Below, piece after piece: positions 34,236 through 46,004 of a DNA stretch of 64,000 nt. Position 1 is the first letter of the stretch. Each line of letters begins with the position of its first letter. A model generated the notes under the pieces. That model was not told where the DNA came from and did no database searches. It saw only the letters and a list, made by a program, of their open reading frames with translations. The DNA is from Tetragonia tetragonoides (lineage: Eukaryota; Streptophyta; Magnoliopsida; Caryophyllales; Aizoaceae): NCBI GenBank assembly GCA_038025085.1, contig CM076143.1:50600501-50664500 (forward strand), in the 5' to 3' direction. The position numbers and the translations under genes were made by a program.

Positions 34236-35815
34236 CGCAGCATTAGAAGACATAAGTTGAGTAAAAGATTTCATGTACATCAGTACATGCAATAATAGTA
34301 TCACACTATTGAGATTCTGCTTTCGTCAACTGGATGCACTTGTATATTAAAAGATTAAAAATGCATAATTGAGCAACAATTTGAATGTTCTTTTTTACTA
34401 AACTAACATGATATGTGAGCTGAATTAGATTGAACTAGCAAGTAAACTGAACTAACTTTACTTTGGCCGAAACTTTTTCTTTTTTAGAAAGATAGGGAGA
34501 AATTTAGGAGATGAGATCATCTTGGCCAATCAATTCCTTCAATAAACTCTTCCAATATATGTTAGATGTTTTTTTTCAGTTAGTCTAGTATATGCTCCTA
34601 ACAATTAAGATCAGAGTGAGATAATCAACACAATTATTAGGGCGAAATTTCAAACAAAAGCGAGTTGATAGATTAGATCCTCTAGCTCTCATTGTGTCAG
34701 ATTAGATTGGATTGAATAGGTTATCATCAAAGAAAAGGACAGAAAAAAGCGGACGTGGCGGGTGAGTGATTGTGGCCTTGTGGGTCAAGTGGAGAGGAGT
34801 TATTGGTGTTTCGCGATCCATGGAGTATGCCAAAGGGATGCAATCATGAATCATGAAGAAGGAGAAATGAAGAACGTTCAATTATGCTCCAAAAGTGGAT
34901 TCAAGTGGGGCTAGATGGGGCAACTACACTAGTCACTTTCTAATTTTTTGGACCAAAAAAGAATATGATGGGATCTGGGATCGGATCTTGGCAATAATTT
35001 GACTCGTAAAACTGCCTCTATTTAATGTTAGGAATGGATTTTTTCCACTTATTCAGTAATTGGTTCAGTTTATTTTAATTTACTTCGGTTTAGTTCACTT
35101 CAATTCGGTTCAGTGCAATATTGTGTCAAATGAATTAATTTCGATGCATTTCCATTCATTTCATACACGATAGTGAGAGTTCCACATAAATTAAGAAAAA
35201 ATCAACTTAATTACATTGATGTAAATCGGGTTTGTACTTTGGATTGAATGAGTTTTGAAATGATTCAATTATGTGTCAACTTTGACTTGAAGAACTAATG
35301 CTACGGCAGACGAAATTAGACGCGGGGATGAAGGGAATGTTATTGATGCTGGTGTTTATGGACTCCTACTCTAGCTAACGAGACTATCTATATTAATGCA
35401 AAAGTAATTGTGCATGAGCCATCCGTAAAAGCCGCCATTTTCATGGCATTTTTGTAATGTTCTTGACCCCATTTTCTCCCTTAAAAGCCTTTCTAACTAT
35501 AATTTTGTTTGATTTGTAGATTTAACAACTCTTTAACTCATACTAACTTCGAAGCATAAGCTTCTTCTTCAAGCTCACTAGTGTCTTAAAATTCGAAAGG
35601 TTGCATATACTGACATACGTGCCCTTTTGTAATCACTTTCTCTTTAATGATACATCACATTATTTTGCTTAGCACGGCCAGTTAACACACCTAAAAAAAA
35701 AAAGATATTGTGCATTTGGAAAGTTCATTGTATCTCATGTGTATTTTGACAAACTTCAGAAACTCATGGTAAAATATCTCAACAAAAAAGGTTCTTAATT
35801 TAGGTTTAACATTAT
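34236..35815. other. Intergenic DNA upstream of RIF1
   Basis: Gene-free. Contains another TTCAGTT-type patch (about 35040-35120). No other feature could be supported. Confidence 0.4.
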
Positions 35816-35818
35816 TCT

Positions 35819-35880
35819 CCCGCCAAAACTTTACCACCCCCCAAATCAACGAGAAGGGCGAAAATCAACGTGGCGCGAAA
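35819..35880 (+). promoter_or_regulatory. E2F-like sites in the RIF1 promoter
   Basis: CCCGCCAAA (35819-35827; inverted TTTGGCGGG) and GCGCGAAA (35873-35880; inverted TTTCGCGC) both fit the E2F consensus TTTSSCGC on the minus strand, about 165 and 112 bp before the start codon. E2F drives S-phase genes, which suits a replication-timing factor. Binding is inferred. Confidence 0.55.
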
Positions 35881-35991
35881 ATCAAAGCCCTGCTACGAAC
35901 CCTAATTTAGGTGTAATCATCCCCAAATTGGTTGATTGAGCATTTGAACATCAATTTCTGCAAATCATCTCTCCAAACCCAAACAAAACAC

Positions 35992-38900
35992 ATGTCGAAT
36001 TTCGCAGAGCAACTCGAGCAGATCAAAACCCTAATTTTATCAACTACAAAATCAGAGAAATCATTTGCTTATTCAACTCTTTTACATCTTCAAGAGCAAT
36101 CGAGCAGCGAAAATTCCTTAATCCCACTGCTTCTCGAATCTACTTCAATATTTCTCTCTACAATCATCATAGACATTCGAAATGGCGATGTCGATGTCGA
36201 TGAAGAAATGTAAATAATAAAAAGTTTACTAATTTTATAGTTAATTGTACTTAAATTATACTTGACATTACAATTTTTCTGATTAATTTTGGGTTCTATT
36301 ACAGTGTTACGTTGGCGTTGAAGTGTTTGGGGTTCATGCTTTTTCATCCATCCCTTGTTGCTGCGATTTCGAGTATGTATGAATATCATTCTTTATTGCT
36401 TGTATAAAACTCTTATTTTTCTGTATTATTTGGTGGGAAAAAATTATTATTAACTATTAACTTGTCATGTTTGTGTTTTGATTTTTTTGTTTTGGCCACT
36501 GTCAGATAAATGGTTGTTGTTGAACTTGTATTAAATATACATCAAATCCATTTCGGTTTTGCACATTTGGTGGGGGTTGTGTGTTTTCGCAATAGTTTTA
36601 TGTCATGTTCAGGACTAATTATGTGATGTTTTCAAGAATACTAGCTCTAGCCTCTAGGTCATTGTTTCCTCACATCAAGATGGTCTCTTTACAAATTTTC
36701 GTCGTATTGAGTTTAGGTAATAGGACTTTATTTTTATGAATTGTTCGACGAGTCTTGATATTACTACAGAGATTAAGTGTCTCCTTTTATAATTTCCGAG
36801 TCATTTGAAGGATATTTGGCATAACTTTGATGGAACTGGAAAAAAAAAAGGTCAGCTAATTGTCAGGGATACAATAAAATTGACATAATTGTTTGCTAGA
36901 ATTTCGGGAGATTCATATTAGCTTGATTACTCTAAAAAAGGGGTGGCCTTGAATTGCTGTTTTAGCTTGCAATGCGCTCTATGTACCAAGCTAATGAGTG
37001 AAGAAACTAGAAAGTACAAATCTCTATTTTCTTTTTGTGTGTGTATAACATTCTCTTCCTTTTTTTTTGCTCCCTTTGGGTGAGTAATGCAGAGGAATAT
37101 GCTGATCAAGTGCTGGAATCACTGGTTGGACTGATAACAACTACTAAAGTTAAGGTAATGAATGACATATATGATCCATATCTCTTCATTCTATACAGGT
37201 ACAATAGTAAATTAACTTGCTTAACCTTGTCATTGTAGTTGGTTTGCAATCTAGGTGTATGGTACATATCCATCCAACAGTTGGATGCCTCATCTTTAGC
37301 ATGTCACTTCAATTCTTTGTTGAGGGCCATTGTTCATGCCCTTGACAATCCTGCTGGTTCTATCTCGACAACATTTGAGGCAATTCAGGTAATTCTCACC
37401 TGTTCTGGACCATGATCTTCTTTTTTAAGATCACTATTACCTTTAGTCAGTTGCATTTGTTTAGTAGTGTCATTGTATCAAGTGATGAACATTACAGCGT
37501 ATAAAATAGTTTCGGACCTTTTGTTATGATATATTTGTAATAGCAAAAAGCAAATCCTTTTCTGTAGAAAGAATAGTAATTGTATTTGTAATGAACCAAA
37601 AGGAGTTCAAAAGAAGATTCTCGGATAACAAAAGCAATCAAAGCAGTAAAGCCGTACATCTGACAAAAGGATTCTTGGGAAAATCCTATGAAAACAAACC
37701 TACAATGAGCCAAAGTAAACCAGGGCAAACAAATCTTCACTTAAACTGATTCGAAAGCACCTAGTTATTTATGTCCCTCCAAATGCGCTAAACCAGGACA
37801 AACAATAGCACATCTCCAAATAATCTTTGCCTCCTCTAGACTCAAAGCCACTGTACCCAATCTGGGACATCACTGGCACAAGCTTAAGGCGCAAACCCAA
37901 CATTCTTCGAATTTTCCAATTATCCGCTGCCGATCACTCCTGCGACAGGGGACCAACGCGGGAAGGAACAAGTGCTCATTACTCATTAGTCTCCTGCTCC
38001 TATGACAGCACGCAAACATCATGCAAGAGCATTATGTAAGGCCTCTGTCTCTTTCGCTTGGTAATAACGCTATCAAGAACCATCTGTCAAAAAACACCTT
38101 CAAGGGAACTTTGACACCCCTAAATGACAGAGCTACGTGGAAAGGAAGAGTTATAAGGAGTAGAAGTCAGATACTGAAACACCATCTGCAGGGGCGCAAT
38201 GGGGGTGGTGTAGCCTTATCCCTATGGTTCTGTTTGACCCTTGATCCTATGTGCGTCGATCATTGGAACTTCACAATAACTAAGAACTGTAGGCAGTTTG
38301 TTGAGTTTGGTGGTCATTAGCCTCATATCTAATTTACAATATTTACATTGTTGAGTTTGGCCAGTGGTAATTTTAGAACACATTTTCTTTCTCCATGCAA
38401 ACCAGAAAGCTGTTGAGATTCTTTTGCATCCATCTCTAGCGCTTTATAACTTTATACTCCTTGCTCCAAAAGCCAAGGACTTTATCACTTTACGTTGCTA
38501 CAGATTATCTGTTTAGTGATATGTTTTGGAAACCCGTGTTTAAGCTTTAGCATGACATAAACATATATGGCAAGTTGGCAACTCACAACAGTTTTCTGTG
38601 GTTCTCTTTTCTTCTTCTCTTTCCCCTTTATTCCGTGGTTCAATCTTTAACAGGCAGTAATGAAGTTAGCAACACAGATAAGTGAAAAGATGAGAGACAC
38701 ATCAAGCGTGTGGGGACCCCCTATATATAGAAGACTACTCAGTGCTGATAAGCGAGAGAAGGAGATGTGCCTAAGATGTTTGTTGAAGGTTAAGTGTCTA
38801 ATTATTCCTCCGCCGTTGGTGTTTTCTAAGGTATGGTTGAGTTATTTTTTATTTTTTTTTGATAAGAATGCTTGAATTATCTCTCTGTCATAGTTCTCTT

Positions 38901-41900
38901 CTTTTTACAAGAACAAGCCCTCTGTGGATGAAAATCCTTGAGGTGTATCTCTATTTATACATTCTTTTTTTGGCTTCCCCTAGTCAGCAACCTTGCTTTG
39001 CAATGCTAGAGACTTGTTTGAAGACATTGAATCTGCAATGGATTGCAATTGGTGGCATTGATGAAGTTTTTGATGAAGCTATTCCCGCTATTTGAAATAG
39101 GTTATTCATGTTTTCTTCATTCCCTAATCATCATACACCAACACATATTTCTGTATGACATGACATTTCTTGAACCTTTTATGTGATGACTATTGAACCT
39201 ACTGTTGATTGAACACTTAATTTTTAACTTTGGGAGGATAAGTTCTTAATGTGGAGCGTGCCCATCATCTGTTTTGGGTCTCCCGCAGAGTCACTTTGTG
39301 CGTCTTTAAGGGTGGAAAGGAGTTGAAAATTTTGTAGCGAATGCTCTTCTGGAAGCTTTGTGGCGTATTTGGCTTTCAAGCAATGTACGGGTGTCTTCTG
39401 GGTCCTCCTTGTCATTGGAGTTGCAATTGGACCGTGTCGCTTTTCAGGGTTTTTATGGTGTCAGGCAGTAGAGGCTTTTAGAAGTTTTTCTGTTACCAAG
39501 GTCTAGAGGAACTGGGCCAACTTGTAAATAGTTTAGTCTCGAGGACGTATTGTCCTCCATAGCTTTATAGTTGAATTTTATCAATATATGCTTTTTGTCA
39601 TCAAATTTTTTTTATTGTTGTGTTAGTTTGTATATTCAGTAACTCAGATACCAGTAGAAGGTTGCCAACTCTCTCCTTTTTGCCAAGATATGGTGAAACC
39701 TTAATTATCTTTTGCACACCAAGGCTGTATTGGCCTTGTAAGTTGTAACTGTTCATGGTATTTCATCTTATTATCCTTGATCAGCTATTACACTGTCAGT
39801 TTCATCTTATTATCCTTGATTAGGCCATCGCTCAAGATATGAAGCTAAGATTACTTCCTGGGATGAAGGAATTGCTGAAACACGGCAAGAAAGTTCAGGC
39901 TCTGCAAGCGTGGGGATGGTTTATCTGTATACTTGGATCTTATTCTCTGAAGACTAAACACTTGGTCAATGAAATGCTCAAGGTTCCCGAGCAAACTTTT
40001 TCTGATCCTGATCCACAGATACAGATTGCTTCACTGGTATCCTGATCTACCCTATTCTAGTTCTTGAAATATCTAATAACTTGTTGACTATTTATTTTTT
40101 ATATGAGTTATCATCTTATATTTTAGCACAAATAGAATAAGAATGTAGTGTTCACATTGGATGTGGACTCTTCGTTCATGCATTGATTAGAACCTTTTGT
40201 TAGAATAATATGCCAAAATAGGTTTATATGATTGTTCTTCTTCCTTTTCATGAATTCTTAGACCAAGATCTGGAAATTGTAGTTTGGAATTTGGTTACTT
40301 TGACGATATACTTTGTTGGTTTTTCTCCATGCAGGTTGCCTGGGAAGGTCTAATAGATGCACTTGTTCACCTTCCTTCAAATGGGGCTGTGAAAATTCAC
40401 TCACCTCAAGTAGAAAAAATTAAAGTCAAGTTTGTGGATACATCTGAAGTGAGTGGAGGTGTAGTTCGAACAGGTGGATATTTAAAAAGCTTGAAGCTTA
40501 TCATGACACCATTAACTGGAATTATGACAAGCAAATCAGATCTTTCTGTCCAATCATCCTGCCTGAGCACGTGGTGTTATCTTTTGCATAAGCTTGGTAG
40601 CTTAGTTAATGATCTTCGTGTACTAGATACTGTTGTGGAGCCCATGTTGAAGGTAGTCTTCAACGTTGGACTCGAGGACAGTAACATCTGGATCTGGAGG
40701 TTTTGCATGAGTCTGCTGCAGGATTTTATTCAAGCAAAACTTACAAGTGTAAATCATGGATCACCTGACCATGCTAGCTGCAACTTATCAGGTAGAACAA
40801 GTAATAGTGCAAGTCCCGTGTCTGGGGATTACTCACTGAAGAACTACTTTGTTAAATGGTTGCCTTGGGATAGTAGTCAAATGAACTTCCTTGTAAGAAT
40901 GATGCAACTGGTTTTCAGTCAAGTTCTGGCTACTCCTTGCCTTGAAAACAGGAGGTTGGTTTCTGATGCTCTATCAAGGATGTTCCGTTCCTTTATGAAA
41001 GGGGTTCAAATAGACTTCACAAAATCTCAACTACTTATGACACTGTTATGCAGTCCTTGAATGCCGTTCTGATGTTTGGCAAGATAATATGTGAAGCTGC
41101 ATTGCATGAGGATGATGCAACTAATGATTTTCAAGTTACTTGTCTGCAGTTTCTAGAGGCAGTAACTCAGGAGCTGGATCCTTCTATCCTGGGATCTCCT
41201 CTATATAAGGTTGCCTTAGACCTCAAGTATATTTCTGACTTGCGATATACAGGAGAAAACAGATGCAAAATTCTGACGGGTACTAGCCCCATAGGCTTAA
41301 CGGATATGGTTCCACCAATGGTTTATTTAACTGTGTTGTACTTCTCGGTGGTGGTTCAACTAAGCTATAAAGCAGCCAGTACTGAGTGCATTATACGGAC
41401 AGCTTCTAAATATTTTAACAATCTTCTATCTGCGTATGATTCTCTGGAAGTTATTCATGCAGTTGTCGCCTTGCTCTATGTTTGTATAGAGCACAGCTCT
41501 TTAGTGGTTTGGATCACTATTGCCAAAGGCTTGAGGGACTATATAGATGGAACAGAGGATCTAATGCCGCTGAAAATTCATCCTGCAAGTACTGGTAGTC
41601 TAAGTGTGTGCCATTGCTTGCTTTACCCTTTTGTTTTCTGTTCCTCGCAGAAACCAATGAACATGCTAAAGGAATGCAATTCCTTCACAGCTTCTTCTGT
41701 TTTGTCAGAGAACCTTGCATTTGAACAAGTTAATGAATTGTGGGTGTCACTTTATTCTGTAGTTAGTTCTAGCTCTCTGCATGAATCTCCAAATCTACTT
41801 GCAGAGGATCTCTGTTCTTCTTTGAATGACTTCCTTCAAAGATTTAAAACAAGTGAGGGTCTCAATGAGGTTAATGCTAGCTACAACAGTCAGAACTACC

Positions 41901-44777
41901 ATCTTCTCTCTCTCTGTGGTGATGTTGCCAAGTGTATTTTAGAGAATCTACACATTGAAAAGGTCACTCCTGAAGAAATTAAGAGTGGTTATACAGGATC
42001 CAGTGGCATCAGCAACTGTTTGGAGTTCACTGCCAGGTCAGTGGATCAGTTTCAGCGCAAATAACAATTTCTCCTGTTGGAACTGCATATTGACAATCAT
42101 GTCTGCTTCTTTTATCAGTGCTATATTGTCCGTATAGTTAGTCAGCCTGGCTTGGCTTCTGCTTTGTTCTTTTATGCTATCAGTATATCTATTTTAATTT
42201 TTGGGTGCTATTATTGCCAGACCATAGAACTGTTGTCAGGTCCAAATTAAAATGGCTCTTTTAGTCTTTTATGTTTCTATGACATGGATAACTTGATAAT
42301 AGTGTTCAATGACTTGGCAATAACAATCCCTAATTTATATATTATCTAGTCTGTTTTTTTTTTTTTTCAACATTACCCCAGTGCCTCCAAAGAGGCTCCT
42401 GCCTAGGCAGGGTAAGGGGGGGTCGGTTGTACGCAGTCTTACCCCTGTGAGAGTCTCACAGAGAGGCTGTTTCCGTTTGACCCGAGAACCGAAGTGCAAC
42501 GACCATCGGCAACTTCACAATAAATAAGAAGTGCCGACAGTTTTATGAGCCATTTTGCTTTAGTCCATTACATTCCGAAGCCAAAAAGTAGAGAAGCTTT
42601 TGGCTCCACTGGAAATTGTGTTTGACACTGCTTAGTCCTCTTTCTCTGGACTTTGTTCTTTTGTGGTGCTGAACTATTTGGTTTCCATTCCAAACTTCTA
42701 CTTCCAGGGAAACAAAATTAACTTTAGTAAAGGGTGCTGGTCAAATCATATGCATGATATGTGATTAGAACTTCATCATTCAAATTTGTTAATGAAGTTG
42801 GGTTTCAGAATGAGAAGACAAGTGAGATAAATTTCTTAAAAGACTACAGAGAACGTAATATTGCACTGGGTGGTGAATGTAACAAGGATAATAAAATAGT
42901 CCTATTTAAATTTTAGAAACCTTAGGTTGGTAAATTTGCTTCTTCCAAATAACATAGAGATTTGTCCTTCTGATGTGTAAATCCTGTAAGATAATGGTTG
43001 CAGCAAGTATGAAGGTAGATTCAGCCAAGCCGAGTACATCTACCGTTTCCAACTTCACAGAACTAGAAGCTGTAATGAGCCATGCCATATAGATCACCTG
43101 AGAACGTTGTCATCATTGATGCTTGGTGAACAATTACTGTAATAGAGCTTCTTTATTACGACCAGAAATTTTCTTCATGTTATGAAAGATGTTACCTGTA
43201 GATGTGGTTATTGCTTTCTGGTTTTTTGTTGTTTCTCTTTCTCCACAGAAGGACTTACACTATGTGGTGTTATTGACCTTATTATGTAGGGTTATGAAGC
43301 TCTTATGGACCAAACATGGCGAATCACCTGTAGATGTTGTAATCTCAAGGTTGCATCTCTAATTTGACCAGGCGAATTCATTTGATTTTGTATGCATTTC
43401 CATCATTTTAACTTAATACTCCTTTCATGATTATATTATACAGGCTACTTCCCACGTTGACACACTTTGTTGGCTGCCTTCAGTGGCAGGAAGATATTGG
43501 CTCCTTAGTTAAGGTCTGATATATGCTTTTTTGTTTGCTACTGTAAATTGTGGTGCCAGGAGGGAACTATTAGAAGGAATAACAATAACATCATCAGTAT
43601 CCAGTTTGGTTGAAGATTTTAGACTCAATGCTTTTGTTAATAGTTAAAAAATGCATGTAGGGTAACACGCTGGATTACTGGTGCAAGATCCCTGACCTCC
43701 CATTTTAAGACTTCAAGTTCTCATTTGCAATACAGTAGAAGCAACTTAAATGTCTTCCTCACATCAATAAAGACCAGCTTTGAAGTAACTGTTGTTACAT
43801 AGTAATCTTGGCTTCAGGATCTAGATTCTCTTAGACTTCCTTTCTGAATATGTCAAGTGTGAAAGTGCTGGAAACAGTGAAGACTGAAGGAGTGAAAAAA
43901 CACTTGAAATTCCCACTGTAGACTTCCATCTGGAGAACTGTTGTGTCATAGGCTGTAATTTTGGTACTCTTCTGTTTAAACTGGCAAATGTATCTAACAA
44001 GCAATCTGACTATGATGCTGACATATAAATACTAGCTCGTTTCTTTTTACAGTCTTACTCTGTTGGAGTTTGCTATATTTCACCACTTTGAATTATTATC
44101 CAGGTGTTATGTGATCCACTGCTAGACTGGCTGTCGGATGTGGAGATGAAGTGCAAAAGCTTCAACCATCAGCTACAACTCTTTTGGATAGAAATCATTA
44201 GAAGTTTGCAGCGTAGCTGGCCTGCATTTGTGTTTAGCTCCTCATTTCTCGAGCTCCAAGCACCTCTCTTGGTGAAAACACTTGACCATCCGAATCCATC
44301 CATTTCAGAGCCTACTATCAGCTTTTGGAACTCTGCCTATGGAGATCAAATGATATAGATTTCCCTCGTTGTTTGCTGCAAGTTTTGGACAAGCTACCGC
44401 GGCTAGGAAAGATAAAAATAAAAAGAAGTGCATCAGCATTAGCTGGAGGTCGGTCGACTTTGGAAGCTGTCAATGCCCGAGACAGATACAAGGTAACAGC
44501 TACACTGAATATGTGTTCTAAGAGAGTAGAGCTTTTGGAAAATACGTGTAAGAACAAACTGCCCCCATACCCGAAAAGAAAAAGGTCAGAACTTACTGAG
44601 CATCAGAAGGAAGTGAGAAGGGCACAGCAGGGGAGAGGGAGAGATTGTAGTGGGCATGGTCCAGGAATTCGAACTTATACGAGTGTCGATTTTTCCCAAG
44701 GAAATGATGATTCGCAAGATAGTCAGGAGATTCGGGATCCAGAACTGATCTTGGATTTATTGAAAAGAGCTGCCTGA
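35992..44777 (+). CDS. RIF1: RIF1-like telomere-associated / replication-timing protein (two apparent single-base frame breaks)
   Basis: Ten exons: 35992-36209, 36305-36372, 37093-37154, 37239-37388, 38654-38830, 39824-40036, 40335-42036, 43290-43349, 43444-43513 and 44104-44777. Introns are GT-AG and phases agree. The product would be about 1,130 residues, the usual plant RIF1 length. The N-terminal half is a HEAT/ARM-like helical array, with ALKCLGFMLFHPSLVAAI, IYRRLLSADKREKEM and VQALQAWGWFICILGS as family-typical segments. The basic C-terminus carries KRSASALAGGRS and PPYPKRKRSELTEHQKE. In yeast and animals RIF1 recruits PP1 and acts at telomeres, late origins and breaks. The frame breaks near 41013-41022 and near 44347-44352, each needing one more base beside an A-run. 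This is either an assembly artefact or a young pseudogene. Exon 7 is unusually long. Confidence 0.82.
37389..38653 (+). other. RIF1 intron 4 with degenerate Au-like SINE
   Basis: Intron between exons 4 and 5. At about 38180-38325 it shares TTCACAATAACTAAGAA, TCGATCATTGG and GCAGTTT spacing with the Au-like SINE at 42380-42545, indicating an older copy. Confidence 0.5.
38831..39823 (+). other. RIF1 intron 5 with probable LINE 3-prime remnant
   Basis: Intron between exons 5 and 6. Around 39340-39600 a fragment reading EALWRIWLSSNVRV, followed by TTATCAATATATGC and a T-run, resembles the 3-prime end of a plant LINE. No boundary duplication found. Confidence 0.4.
42380..42545 (+). mobile_element. 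Au-like SINE in RIF1 intron 7
   Basis: Contains GGTTGTACGCAGTCTTACCC and GAGAGGCTGTTTCCG, hallmarks of the widespread plant Au SINE, then CAACGACCATCGGCAACTTC. The left side begins after a T-run at about 42355-42367. A target duplication was not resolved. Confidence 0.6.
42546..43289 (+). other. Rest of RIF1 intron 7
   Basis: Non-coding, nothing further recognised. Confidence 0.4.
43514..44103 (+). other. RIF1 intron 9
   Basis: Non-coding; bounded by AAG|GTCTGA and ATCCAG|GTG. No inserted element recognised. Confidence 0.5.
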
Positions 44778-45590
44778 TTATGTCTGAACGGTTAAACCTG
44801 TAGTTTAGAGTGATCATTTATTACCTGTAGTTAAGTTTGTATGTAATCTTAATGTAATCAGTTTTCTGTATATAGTTGTAGTTGTCAACTTTGAAAATAA
44901 GTGAAAAGATATCGAAAGTTTTGATGTGATCAATCTGGCGGTATAACTTTTGTTCAAGTTACAACCACTACCTTCATTGTAAATGTGTTGCTATGTACTC
45001 GATACAAGTCAAAAATTCTTTGCTTTGTTTTGTCATGAAGAGAAATGTTTGGATGAAGATTGTAGCCTTTGATGTAGAGCTATTGGTAGGCCAGATATAC
45101 TCACAAACTTATAAAAGCTCGATCAGTTAGCTAGTTTGAACTTACTTGCTGGCTCATCTATTTGACAAAAAAAAATGGCCAAGCTTGACTTGTATTCGGT
45201 CCAAGCTTGACATTGATCACGTACACGTCTACACGAAATGTCGAATTGGTTGAAAACACTTTTTTAACCCTCCGAACTGCCCATCCAAATAAGAAGGAAC
45301 AAATTCAAACTCAAACCTACCTGAACTCGTTAACCCAGAAAAAATTAGTCCCCAAATTTGAGATTGCTTAAAGAAAGTTAAAAGCAACTAAGCATCCAAG
45401 ACCCTTGTTCCCCACTCACACGGTAACTTCCAATTTGTTTATTTATTTATTTTATTTTTATCTTAGACGTAACAAAATGAATAACCATTAATCCAAAAAA
45501 CAAAAAACAGTTCGTATTGCTTTCATCTCAGCAAGAACCTGTAAAAAAAAAAGAAAAAGAAAAAAGAAAAGAAAACACAGAGAGAACGAA
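44778..45590. promoter_or_regulatory. RIF1 3-prime flank and CNOT10 upstream region
   Basis: RIF1 and CNOT10 run head to tail with 1.2 kb between stop and start codons. No other gene here. No single promoter element was fixed. Confidence 0.35.
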
Positions 45591-45891
45591 ACGAGAAGAA
45601 GCGGAAACTCAACCCTCAAAAACAATCCTCTCTCTCTCTCTGCTGCTTTCTCTCTCTTCGTTTTCACTCTTTGTCTCTTCTCTCTCTCTTTCTCTCTCTT
45701 CAATCCCTTTGGCTTGAGAGAGAATTTTCGCCTCTATAATTTAATTTCAATACATCGCCGAATTTCGAACTTCTAGGGTTTCTCATTTCAACAATTTTAA
45801 GTATATTCGAACTTCGATTAAGCGATGAACCACGCAATTCCGAGATTTTGAGCAAGCTAGGGTTTTTGTCGATTTGTTGAACTGAAACTAC

Positions 45892-45939
<48 letters not shown>

Positions 45940-46004
45940 TGTTGGTTGAACTGAACTTCGATTTCTTGATTTTCATTTTCTTTTTAATTTGGCGATCTCT
46001 CTGG
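45591..46004 (+). other. Probable CNOT10 5-prime untranslated leader with (CT)n tract
   Basis: Pyrimidine-rich patches at about 45630-45700 and a 40-bp (CT)n run at 45896-45937 precede the start codon, as is common in plant core promoters and leaders. Transcription start unknown. Confidence 0.45.

Noticed and set aside
38859..39095. Open frame between RIF1 exons 5 and 6
   Set aside because: The flanking exons join in phase and match the family without it; it lies in an intron.
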